From Anaerolineae bacterium (GTDB lineage: Bacteria > Chloroflexota > Anaerolineae > Aggregatilineales > UBA2796), in contig JADZBY010000443.1 of NCBI GenBank assembly GCA_020851855.1, forward strand, positions 1-7,241: 7,241 nucleotides of DNA. Direction: 5' to 3'. Positions 1 through 7,241 of the stretch are shown here, piece by piece (the first letter of the stretch is position 1; every line of letters begins with the position of its first letter). The notes under the pieces were generated by a model, which saw only the letters and a program-made list of their open reading frames with translations, was not told the origin of the DNA and ran no database searches. Both the position numbers and the translations under genes were made by a program.

Positions 1-21
1 GAGAGGGGGCAGGGGGTGAGG
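1..21. repeat. G-rich gene-end element, copy at left edge
   Basis: The first 21 nt align with about two differences to the G-rich block after the gyrA stop (4908-4927): both read GAGAGGGG, then C plus A or C, then GGGGGTGAGG. On the minus strand this is the CCTCACCCCC...CCCTCTC type of intergenic repeat. The element probably continues beyond the window. By analogy with the other copies, a minus-strand gene may end just to its right or a plus-strand gene to its left, but neither is visible. Confidence 0.5.
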
Positions 22-48
22 CTCTTCATTCCGCTTTGCCCCAGGCTA

Positions 49-57
49 TGTTAGAAT
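49..57 (+). promoter_or_regulatory. Possible extended -10 promoter for the glmU operon
   Basis: TGTTAGAAT matches the extended -10 pattern TGnTAnAAT. Seventeen nt upstream, TTCCGC (29-34) is only a weak -35, which is common when the TG extension is present. Transcription would start near 64 and leave a leader of about 95 nt before the chosen glmU start. No riboswitch-like fold or attenuator was recognised in that leader. This is pattern matching only. Confidence 0.45.
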
Positions 58-148
58 CAGACCAGCCAGGGCAGCGCGCCCGGCGGCGTCCGCGCTGGCA
101 TCCCGTTCTCGCATGTGCTCATACGCCTGGATTCATATGCTGACCTTG

Positions 149-155
149 AAGGGGG
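149..155 (+). promoter_or_regulatory. Ribosome binding site fixing the glmU start
   Basis: AAGGGGG lies 4-7 nt (depending on the pairing register) upstream of the GTG at 160. Neither the GTG at 115 nor the in-frame GTG at 220 has a comparable purine-rich stretch, so this site favours the 160 start. Confidence 0.65.
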
Positions 156-159
156 AAGC

Positions 160-1578
160 GTGTCCTTTACACCCTCACCATCCTCATCATCCTCGACACG
201 GCGCTCCAACCGATCCGACGTGGCGGCGGTGATCCTGGCGGCTGGCCAGGGAACCCGCATGAAATCCGACCTTGCCAAGGTGCTGCATCCCGTCGGCGGC
301 AAGCCGATGGTGATGCGAGCAGTGGATACGGCGCACGCCTTGAACGTTGGCCGCACCGTGGTGGTCGTCGGGCGCGACGGCGACGCGGTGCGGGCGCTTC
401 TGGGCGACGGGGCCGAATCCGTCGAACAGGGCGAGCTGCTGGGCACGGGGCACGCCGTGTTGCAGGCCGAGTCCGCGCTGCGCGATCAGGTGGAGTGGGT
501 GGTCGTCTTCTACGCCGATATGCCGCTTCTCCGCGCCGAAACCATCGCGCGTGTGCTCGACGCGGCGCAGGCCAATCCCGGCCCGATGGCCATGCTCACC
601 CTGCGCGTGCCGGACCCGCGCGGCTTTGGCCGGGTGGTGCGCGGCCCGGATGGCGGCGTGCTGGCCATCGTCGAAGAGCGCGAATGCACGCCCGACCAGC
701 TCGCCATCCGGGAGCTGAATCCCGGCGTGTACGCTTATCGCGCGGCGTGGCTGTGGGACAACCTGAAGGCGGTCCGGCCCAAGTCCAAGGGCGAATATTA
801 CCTGACCGACCTGGTAGAGATCGCCGCCGCGCAGGGACACGGCGTGCCGGGCATCGAGGCCGACGACGCCGAAGAGCTGATCGGCGTGAATACGCGCGTG
901 CACCTTGCCGAGGCCGAAACCGCCTTGCGCCGCCGCACCAATGCCCACTGGATGCTCGAAGGCGTCACGATCCAGGACCCGGCCACGACATACATCGGGG
1001 AATCGGTGAACCTTGCCCAGGACGTGACCATCCTGCCCAATACGCACCTTGAAGGCCAGACGAGCATCGGCCCGCACAGCATCCTCGGCCCCAATACGAC
1101 CGTCCGCGCCAGCCGAATCGGCGCGCACTGCCTGATCAACAACTCGGTCATCGAAGAATCGACCGTCGAAGATCACGTGAAGATTGGCCCGTACTGCCAC
1201 CTGCGCCCCAAAGCGCACCTGTGCGAAGGAGCGCACCTGGGCAACTTTGCCGAGGTGAAGAACTCGCGGCTGGGCAAGAAGACGCGCATGCACCACTTCA
1301 GCTACGTGGGCGATGCCGAGGTCGGCGACGACGTGAACATCGGCGCAGGCACGATCACCGTCAACTACGACGGCAAAAACAAGCACAAGACGACGATCGG
1401 GGACCACGCCTTCATCGGGAGCGATTCGCTGCTCATCGCGCCCGTCACCGTTCAGCACGACGCGCGTACGGCGGCGGGCGCGGTCGTGACCAAAGACGTG
1501 CCCACCGGCAAGATCGCCATCGGAGTCCCGGCCCGGATGCGCGATATTCGCCGCCCAGAGCCGGACGACAAAGGATAA
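160..1578 (+). CDS. glmU: Bifunctional GlmU: GlcNAc-1-P uridyltransferase / glucosamine-1-P acetyltransferase
   Basis: GlmU acetylates glucosamine-1-phosphate and then couples GlcNAc-1-P to UTP, giving cytosolic UDP-GlcNAc for peptidoglycan. From the GTG at 160 the protein has 472 aa (E. coli about 456). The N-terminal nucleotidyltransferase shows LAAGQGTRM (26-34) with K40 matching the E. coli K25 position, LGTGHA (94-99), YADMPLL (118-124, metal-binding D120) and GVN (242-244). From about 270 the left-handed beta-helix hexapeptide repeats follow, with HLRP (R349), GNFAEVKNS, H379 in the position of catalytic H363, and GAGTITVNYDG (395-405). Both active sites look intact. Start choice: the GTG at 160 has a good Shine-Dalgarno, whereas 115 would add 15 residues. 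Odd point: a Ser-rich leader of about 19 residues precedes the Rossmann strand. It is first in a probable four-gene operon, 10 nt from the next gene. Confidence 0.95.
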   Translation: MSFTPSPSSSSSTRRSNRSDVAAVILAAGQGTRMKSDLAKVLHPVGGKPMVMRAVDTAHALNVGRTVVVVGRDGDAVRALLGDGAESVEQGELLGTGHAVLQAESALRDQVEWVVVFYADMPLLRAETIARVLDAAQANPGPMAMLTLRVPDPRGFGRVVRGPDGGVLAIVEERECTPDQLAIRELNPGVYAYRAAWLWDNLKAVRPKSKGEYYLTDLVEIAAAQGHGVPGIEADDAEELIGVNTRVHLAEAETALRRRTNAHWMLEGVTIQDPATTYIGESVNLAQDVTILPNTHLEGQTSIGPHSILGPNTTVRASRIGAHCLINNSVIEESTVEDHVKIGPYCHLRPKAHLCEGAHLGNFAEVKNSRLGKKTRMHHFSYVGDAEVGDDVNIGAGTITVNYDGKNKHKTTIGDHAFIGSDSLLIAPVTVQHDARTAAGAVVTKDVPTGKIAIGVPARMRDIRRPEPDDKG

Positions 1579-1588
1579 CGAGCCACGA

Positions 1589-3052
1589 ATGGAGCCAACG
1601 GACAGTACGGCTGGTATATTCGGCTTTGTGGCGCTGCTGGCGCTCAACGCCGTGCTCTCAGGAACACTCGCCTCTCTGGTCAACGTGCGGCGGCCCGTCC
1701 TGCGGGACATGGCCGAAGCGGGCCACCGCCGCGCCGAGCGCGTCCTGCGGCTGGCTGAAGACTCCAAGCCGCTGCTCGTCTCCGGGCAGTTTTTGTCCGT
1801 CGTGGTGCGCTTCCTGGCAGCGGGCATCTGGACGCTGGCCGTCGGTGTGCCGCTCGCGGAGTCGGCGGTGCGCTCCGGCGGCGACCCGAACACGTCGCGC
1901 GCCCTGATCCTGGTGGGCGTGTGGCTGCTCGGCGCAGCCATCATGTTCATCTTCGCCGAACAAATCCCCGAAGCGCTCGCCTCGGCCTATCCGGAGCGCG
2001 TCTCTATCGCCTTCAGCGGCCCGGCGTGGCTGCTCTTGAAGGTGCTGCGGCCCATCTCCATGCTCATGCTCGGCATCAGCAACCGCCTCGCTACCGCCGT
2101 CGGGGCGAAAGAGAACCCGCCCTACGTCACCGAGGAAGAGATCAAGACGCTGGTGGATGCCGGCTCCGAAGAGGGCGTCATCGAAGACGAAGAGAAGGAG
2201 ATGATCTACTCCATCTTCCAGTTCGGGGACAAGGTGGCGCGCGAAGTGATGGTCCCGCGCATCGACATCGTCGCTTTCGACGCGGGCACGCCCATCCCCA
2301 TCGCGCTGGACACCGTGCTGGAAGCGGGCCATTCGCGCATCCCGGTCTACGAGGGCACTATCGACCGCATCCAGGGCGTCTTGTACGCCAAGGACCTGCT
2401 CAAGCTGTGGCGCGAAGAGAACAGCACGACGCGCACCGACAGCGCCGCGCGCACCGTGGGCGACGTCGTGCGCCCGGCTTATTTCGTGCCTGAATCAAAG
2501 CGCGCCGGCGATCTCCTGGCCGAGCTTCAGCTGCGCAAGGTCCACATGGCCATCGTCATCGACGAGTTCGGCGGCACGGCGGGCCTGGTGACCATTGAAG
2601 ACCTGCTCGAAGAGATCGTGGGCGAGATTCAGGACGAGTACGATCCCGACGAAGAGGCCGAATTTGTCAAGGTTGCGGACGGCGAGTACGTCTTTGACGG
2701 CGGAATCGACCTGGACGACGTGAACGAAATGATGGATGTCGAGCTTTCCACCGAAGAGAGCGATACGCTGGGCGGCTACGTCCTGAGTGAGATGGGCCGC
2801 GTGCCACAGGTCGGCGAACGGCTGGAAGCCGAAGGCGTCGAATTGACCGTCGAGGCCATCACCGGGCGGCGTATTCGCAAAGTGCGCGCCCGCAAGCTGA
2901 GTCCCGCCGTCGAACAGAACGGCAAGAACGCCGCCCCGGCCAACCACACGAGCGCCAATGACGCGCCGCGCGCCGCCAACGGAGATCGTGACCGCGACGA
3001 GGACCGCGCCGCCAATGGTTCTGCGGGACGGCAGGAGAAGCAAGAATCATGA
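1589..3052 (+). CDS. CorC/HlyC 'hemolysin family' membrane protein (DUF21-CBS-CBS-CorC_HlyC)
   Basis: This is a 487-aa inner-membrane protein of the CNNM/CorC family, whose members are linked to Mg2+ (sometimes Co2+ or Na+) transport; 'hemolysin' is a historical label. Visible parts: DUF21 membrane domain with hydrophobic segments near 9-30, 62-90, 105-123 and 137-164; an acidic linker (TEEEIKTLVDAGSEEGVI, 181-198); CBS 1 (about 219-274); CBS 2 (about 294-350, with HMAIVIDEFGGTAGLVTIED); CorC_HlyC domain (about 357-437); and a disordered Asn/Ala/Asp/Arg-rich tail (438-487). Against E. coli YfjD as remembered, FSGSET, GNNLVN and LPK of the membrane domain read LSGTLA, GQFLSV and IPE here, so the ion-site residues look altered while the cytosolic half is canonical. 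The ATG follows glmU by 10 nt. The only purine-rich site, AAGGA (1571-1575), lies 13 nt away, so translational coupling to glmU is likely. Its stop overlaps the cdd start (ATGA). The substrate is unknown. Confidence 0.9.
   Translation: MEPTDSTAGIFGFVALLALNAVLSGTLASLVNVRRPVLRDMAEAGHRRAERVLRLAEDSKPLLVSGQFLSVVVRFLAAGIWTLAVGVPLAESAVRSGGDPNTSRALILVGVWLLGAAIMFIFAEQIPEALASAYPERVSIAFSGPAWLLLKVLRPISMLMLGISNRLATAVGAKENPPYVTEEEIKTLVDAGSEEGVIEDEEKEMIYSIFQFGDKVAREVMVPRIDIVAFDAGTPIPIALDTVLEAGHSRIPVYEGTIDRIQGVLYAKDLLKLWREENSTTRTDSAARTVGDVVRPAYFVPESKRAGDLLAELQLRKVHMAIVIDEFGGTAGLVTIEDLLEEIVGEIQDEYDPDEEAEFVKVADGEYVFDGGIDLDDVNEMMDVELSTEESDTLGGYVLSEMGRVPQVGERLEAEGVELTVEAITGRRIRKVRARKLSPAVEQNGKNAAPANHTSANDAPRAANGDRDRDEDRAANGSAGRQEKQES
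2969..3018 (+). repeat. Short direct repeat encoding RAANG in the CorC-like tail
   Basis: CGCGCCGCCAACGG (2969-2982) recurs as CGCGCCGCCAATGG (3005-3018), 13 of 14 identical and in the same frame, encoding RAANG twice (residues 461-465 and 473-477) within the low-complexity tail. It looks like a small internal duplication in disordered protein. Confidence 0.5.
3033..3037 (+). promoter_or_regulatory. Ribosome binding site of cdd inside the upstream gene
   Basis: AGGAG lies within the last codons of the CorC-like gene, 11 nt before the cdd ATG. The spacing is slightly long. With the ATGA overlap it suggests that cdd translation is partly coupled to the upstream gene. Confidence 0.5.
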
Positions 3053-3489
3053 GCCGCCCGGACCGTGGCCCCGTGTCCCTCAGCGACGAGACGCGCCGCC
3101 TGCTCATCGCCGCCGCGCTGGACGCCCGCGCCCGCGCCTATGCGCCCTATTCGCACTACGCCGTCGGCGCGGCATTGCTGGCCCGCGATAATCGCATCTT
3201 CGGCGGCTGCAACATCGAAAACGCCTCGTTTGGCGGCACGATCTGCGCCGAACGCACCGCGCTGGTCAAGGCTATCAGCGAGGGCGAGTATCACTTCCGG
3301 GCGCTGGCCGTCGTCACCGAGAACGGCGGCGCGCCGTGCGGCATCTGCCGGCAGATGCTTTACGAGTTCGCGCCCGATCTGCTCGTGATCATCGCCGACG
3401 AGACGGGCCGCATTCACCACGAGATGCCGTTGCGCGCGCTGCTGCCGCTCGGCTTCGGCCCGGACGAGCTGCCCGACAACGCCCGTTAG
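3049..3489 (+). CDS. cdd: Cytidine deaminase, small homotetrameric type
   Basis: Cytidine deaminase hydrolyses cytidine and deoxycytidine to uridine and deoxyuridine in pyrimidine salvage, in the cytosol. At 146 aa it fits the short tetrameric class (about 130-140 aa), not the longer E. coli dimeric class. Key residues are all present: YSHYAVGAALL (34-44), nucleoside-binding NIEN (55-58), CAE (66-68) giving one zinc ligand plus the catalytic glutamate, and PCGICRQ (96-102) giving the other two ligands, C97 and C100. The three-cysteine zinc site is the tetrameric pattern. The first roughly 12 residues are an unremarkable extension. The ATG overlaps the upstream stop as ATGA; recO begins 17 nt after the stop. 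A cdd-recO neighbourhood is familiar from Firmicutes, where era usually lies between them. Confidence 0.95.
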   Translation: MSRPDRGPVSLSDETRRLLIAAALDARARAYAPYSHYAVGAALLARDNRIFGGCNIENASFGGTICAERTALVKAISEGEYHFRALAVVTENGGAPCGICRQMLYEFAPDLLVIIADETGRIHHEMPLRALLPLGFGPDELPDNAR

Positions 3490-3506
3490 TTACAGGTCGA
3501 AAGCTT

Positions 3507-4280
3507 ATGCCGCGCCCGGAAAAGGTATTCCGCAGCGAAGCGCTCATCCTGCGCCGCCACGAGTTTGGTGAGGCCGACCGCTTGCTGACGGTGCTCACAC
3601 CCGATCACGGCAAACTGCGCGCCATCGCGAAGGGCGTGCGCAAGCCGGCCTCGCACATGGCCGGGCACGTCGAGTTGTTCAGCCGTGTCCAGATGCTTCT
3701 GGCGCGCGGGCAGGAACTATACACCGTCTCGCAGTCCGAGCAGGTCGAGCCGTTCCTGCCGCTGCGCGAGGACCTGGATCGCGGCGCGTATGCCTATTAC
3801 GTCGTGGAGCTTCTCGACCGCTTCACCGAGCCGGAAGAACCCGCGCCGATGCTCTATGCCCTGCTCGACGCGGCGCTGGGCTGGCTGTGCGCGCCGGACG
3901 CCGATCTATCCCTCGTGGCGCGTTATTTTGAGCTGAAACTGCTCTCCCTGGTCGGTTTCCAGCCTGCCCTGTTTCGATGCGCCGTCGGGCAGGAAGAATT
4001 GCAGCCGCGCGACCAGTATTTCAGCGCCCAGGATGGCGGCGTGGTGTGCCCCGATCACCGGCGTGGCCGTTCCGTGCTGCCCTTGAGCCTGCCGAGCCTG
4101 AAGGCGCTGCGTTTCATCCAGACGCGAGACTATGGCGAGGTGGCGCGGCGGGTGCGCATGACGCCGCTGGTGCGGCAGGAAGTCGAGCGCACATTGGCCG
4201 ATTACCTGGTGCATCACCTGGAGACGCGCCTGAAGAGTGTGGAGTTCATTCACCGCCTGCGCCAGCGCGAGCAGGGGTGA
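3507..4280 (+). CDS. recO: DNA repair protein RecO
   Basis: RecO works with RecR (and RecF) to load RecA on SSB-coated single-stranded DNA and to anneal strands during gap repair. The 257-aa product is of usual length (B. subtilis about 255, E. coli about 242). The N-terminal OB fold (about 1-82) carries the family pattern LILRRHEFGEADRLLTVLTP then HGKLRAIAKGVRKP (34-47). A helical domain follows, with VARYFELKLLSLVGFQP (137-153) leading into the zinc-module region. That module is degenerate: one Cys (C158) where CxxC is usual, and C181-P-D-H184 where a second CxxC is usual. The chosen ATG at 3507 starts the conserved domain; the reading frame is open back to 3336, but that stretch is shadow of cdd. 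The RBS is weak (AGG at 3494-3496). The TGA stop lies inside a GGGGTGAGG motif shared with other gene ends here. It is last in the operon, facing a minus-strand gene. Confidence 0.94.
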   Translation: MPRPEKVFRSEALILRRHEFGEADRLLTVLTPDHGKLRAIAKGVRKPASHMAGHVELFSRVQMLLARGQELYTVSQSEQVEPFLPLREDLDRGAYAYYVVELLDRFTEPEEPAPMLYALLDAALGWLCAPDADLSLVARYFELKLLSLVGFQPALFRCAVGQEELQPRDQYFSAQDGGVVCPDHRRGRSVLPLSLPSLKALRFIQTRDYGEVARRVRMTPLVRQEVERTLADYLVHHLETRLKSVEFIHRLRQREQG

Positions 4281-4282
4281 GG
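4272..4282. repeat. GGGGTGAGG motif spanning the recO stop
   Basis: CAGGGGTGAGG occurs here and again exactly at 4407-4417, flanking the first palindrome pair as an 11-nt direct repeat. The TGA inside it is the recO stop codon. Part of the match may reflect chance in G-rich DNA. Confidence 0.4.
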
Positions 4283-4307
4283 CGGGAGACAGGCTATCGA
4301 ATCGGGC

Positions 4308-4368
4308 GGGCGCGTCGCGACGCGCCCCTACACATGGCAGCGCGGTAGGGGCGGCTCGCGAGCCGCCC
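4308..4368. repeat. REPIN/BIME-like pair 1: two GTAG-tagged palindromes
   Basis: Unit A is a perfect 20-nt palindrome (4308-4327, half arm GGGCGCGTCG) followed by CTAC (4328-4331). Unit B is GTAG (4345-4348) followed by a perfect 20-nt palindrome (4349-4368, half arm GGGCGGCTCG). The two GTAG tags face each other across 13 nt. Reading unit B in reverse complement, 20 of 24 positions match A, and all four differences form two compensated base-pair swaps. A GTAG tetranucleotide at the foot of a hairpin is the signature of REP sequences recognised by RAYT (TnpA_REP) proteins. The pair lies between the convergent recO and the small membrane gene and could also act as a roadblock or 3'-end stabiliser for both transcripts. 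There is no U-tract. Confidence 0.8.
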
Positions 4369-4400
4369 ATCTTCTCGCGCTGTGGCGTCGTTCGCGGTGC

Positions 4401-4419
4401 AGGGGTCAGGGGTGAGGGT
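4401..4419. repeat. G-rich gene-end element at the 3' end of the small minus-strand gene
   Basis: AGGGGTCAGGGGTGAGGGT directly abuts the stop codon of the minus-strand gene, which ends at 4420. The twelve bases GGGGTGAGGGTT (4409-4420) recur at 4919-4930, where they touch the gyrA stop in the same way. In the transcript, the stop is followed at once by a CCCTCACCCC stretch. Confidence 0.6.
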
Positions 4420-4752
4420 TCAGTTCCTCGCCGCCTGATTGGGGTTGAGCGGCGTGCGCGTCGGGCGCGGCGCGATAGTCGGGTGCACCCAGGTGGCGGC
4501 AGGCGTGCCGTCCGCTTCGCTGGCAGGCGCGCCCAGGTCCGGCCCGGCGGTTGCGGTGCGAGTCTGGGCCTGCGCCGTGTTGTACGGGTTGAAAATATCG
4601 CTGTCCATGCTGATCGCCATCAGCAGGCACAGCGCGAGCAGGATCAGCATCGCCGCCAGCCCGACCAGCCGCTCCTGGGGCAGCGGCGGTCGCGGCGCGC
4701 GGTCCGGGGCTTCCGGCCCGTCGGGTGGGCTGAAATCGGTGGGTGCGTACAT
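4420..4752 (-). CDS. Small single-pass membrane protein of unknown function
   Basis: The product has 110 aa: an N-terminal Pro/Asp-rich segment (1-28), one hydrophobic segment LVGLAAMLILLALCLLMAIS (29-48) and an Ala/Thr/Pro-rich C-terminal part (49-110) including PRPTRTPLNPN (95-105). Positive residues before the membrane segment (R18, R21, R28) suggest an N-inside orientation with the tail outside. It could also be an uncleaved signal anchor. I recognise no domain. Support for a real gene: a Shine-Dalgarno GGAG 5 nt from the ATG, a coherent membrane segment, and a position in the only open slot between gyrA and recO. It lies 177 nt downstream of gyrA on the same strand, across a palindrome pair, so it may be co-transcribed or have its own promoter; no convincing promoter was seen. 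Composition is like that of its neighbours. The function cannot be inferred. Confidence 0.72.
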   Translation of the reverse strand: MYAPTDFSPPDGPEAPDRAPRPPLPQERLVGLAAMLILLALCLLMAISMDSDIFNPYNTAQAQTRTATAGPDLGAPASEADGTPAATWVHPTIAPRPTRTPLNPNQAARN

Positions 4753-4757
4753 TCAGG

Positions 4758-4761
4758 CTCC
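4758..4761 (-). promoter_or_regulatory. Ribosome binding site of the small membrane protein
   Basis: On the minus strand, ACGGAG precedes the ATG, with 5 nt between GGAG and the start codon. This near-ideal spacing supports the ATG at 4752 and supports the gene being real. Confidence 0.6.
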
Positions 4762-4809
4762 GTGCTCGATACCCTTACGCCCAGGCTAAGCGCGCATGGG
4801 ATGAGATGC

Positions 4810-4867
4810 GGACAACGCAGGCGTTGTCCCTACGGCGTCTCGTGTAGGGACGAGGCCTGCCTCGTCC
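4810..4867. repeat. REPIN/BIME-like pair 2: two GTAG-tagged palindromes
   Basis: Unit C has 9-bp arms GGACAACGC and GCGTTGTCC around a 2-nt centre (4810-4829), followed by CTAC (4830-4833). Unit D is GTAG (4844-4847) followed by arms GGACGAGGC and GCCTCGTCC around CT (4848-4867). The layout is that of pair 1: 20-nt palindromes outside, GTAG tags facing inward, here 10 nt apart. C and reverse-complemented D match at 20 of 24 positions, and again the four differences are two compensated base pairs. The pair lies between the gyrA stop and the small membrane gene. Confidence 0.8.
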
Positions 4868-4890
4868 GCCTCGGCGTCGCCCTGCCTTTT

Positions 4891-4928
4891 CTCCCCTCGC
4901 CATGAGGGAGAGGGGCCGGGGGTGAGGG
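4891..4928. repeat. G-rich gene-end element with hairpin after gyrA
   Basis: CCCCTC (4893-4898) can pair with GAGGGG (4910-4915) around an 11-nt loop. The G-rich half continues to GGGGGTGAGGG (4918-4928) and touches the gyrA stop. Four G-runs of three or more (4906-4908, 4912-4915, 4918-4922, 4926-4928) fit the simple G-quadruplex pattern on the plus strand, which is the template strand for gyrA. No U-tract follows the hairpin in the gyrA direction, so it is not a standard intrinsic terminator. Confidence 0.6.
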
Positions 4929-4929
4929 T

Positions 4930-7241
<2,312 letters not shown>

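Noticed and set aside
187..1950. Long minus-strand open frame (587 codons) opposite glmU and the CorC-like gene
   Set aside because: It is antisense to two clearly conserved genes, has His/Arg/Val/Gly-rich composition typical of GC-rich shadow frames, and matches no recognisable domain.
4308..4331. Intrinsic terminator for the glmU-recO operon
   Set aside because: The hairpin is strong, but the following bases are CTACAC with no U-run; the GTAG tag and paired layout fit a REP element better, though a transcript-end role remains possible.
40..4788. Shared 9-mer CCCAGGCTA at 40-48 and 4780-4788
   Set aside because: It has no shared context or symmetry beyond nine bases, so it is treated as chance.
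4753..4800. Promoter for the small minus-strand gene
   Set aside because: TAAGGGTAT-like bases are present on the minus strand, but no -35/-10 pair with acceptable spacing was found.
4308..4867. CRISPR array from the repeated palindromes
   Set aside because: There are only four units with differing stems, arranged in inverted pairs about 440 nt apart, with no regular spacers and no cas genes.
4237..4905. Plus-strand open frame of 222 codons across the recO end and the small gene
   Set aside because: It runs through both palindrome pairs and the G-rich elements, is Arg/Gly/Ala-rich, has no credible RBS, and overlaps better-supported features.
4891..4915. Intrinsic terminator for gyrA
   Set aside because: The stem is only 6 bp with an 11-nt loop, and the minus-strand sequence after it is AGAAAAGG, not a U-tract.

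Overview
The window is GC-rich bacterial chromosome holding ordinary housekeeping genes. On the plus strand lies a compact run of four genes: glmU (UDP-GlcNAc synthesis), a DUF21/CBS/CorC_HlyC 'hemolysin family' membrane protein, cdd (cytidine deaminase) and recO (recombination mediator). Gaps are 10 nt, a 4-nt ATGA overlap and 17 nt, so they are probably one operon read from a promoter near position 50. On the minus strand, convergent to it, are gyrA (the 5' end runs off the right edge) and, downstream of it, a small one-pass membrane protein of unknown function. No mobile-element gene, CRISPR array, tRNA or rRNA was seen, and no gene-free stretch exceeds 300 nt.

The non-coding DNA is the notable part. 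The 139-nt gap between recO and the small gene and the 177-nt gap between the small gene and gyrA each hold a pair of GTAG-tagged 20-nt palindromes in inverted orientation (4308-4368 and 4810-4867). They look like REP/REPIN (BIME) elements of the kind handled by RAYT (TnpA_REP) transposases. Within each pair the two units differ by exactly two base pairs, both compensated. A second motif, GGGG(G)TGAGG, sits at or next to the stop codon of recO, the small gene and gyrA, and again at the left edge.

The organism is probably a member of the Chloroflexota. This is inferred from the gene style, the Thr/Pro-rich tail of the small membrane protein, and these intergenic repeat types, which I associate with that phylum from memory. 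It is not proven. The cdd-recO neighbourhood with a CorC-type protein resembles the ybeY-(corC/dgkA)-cdd-era-recO clusters of other bacteria, here without era.

Functionally, glmU feeds cell-wall precursor synthesis, cdd salvages pyrimidines, and recO and gyrA serve DNA repair and topology. The CorC-like protein would be a membrane ion transporter or regulator, but its membrane domain lacks several residues typical of Mg2+-handling relatives. I found no clearly new multi-gene system. The strongest leads are the REP pairs, the gene-end G-rich motif, and the degenerate ligand sites in the CorC-like protein and RecO.
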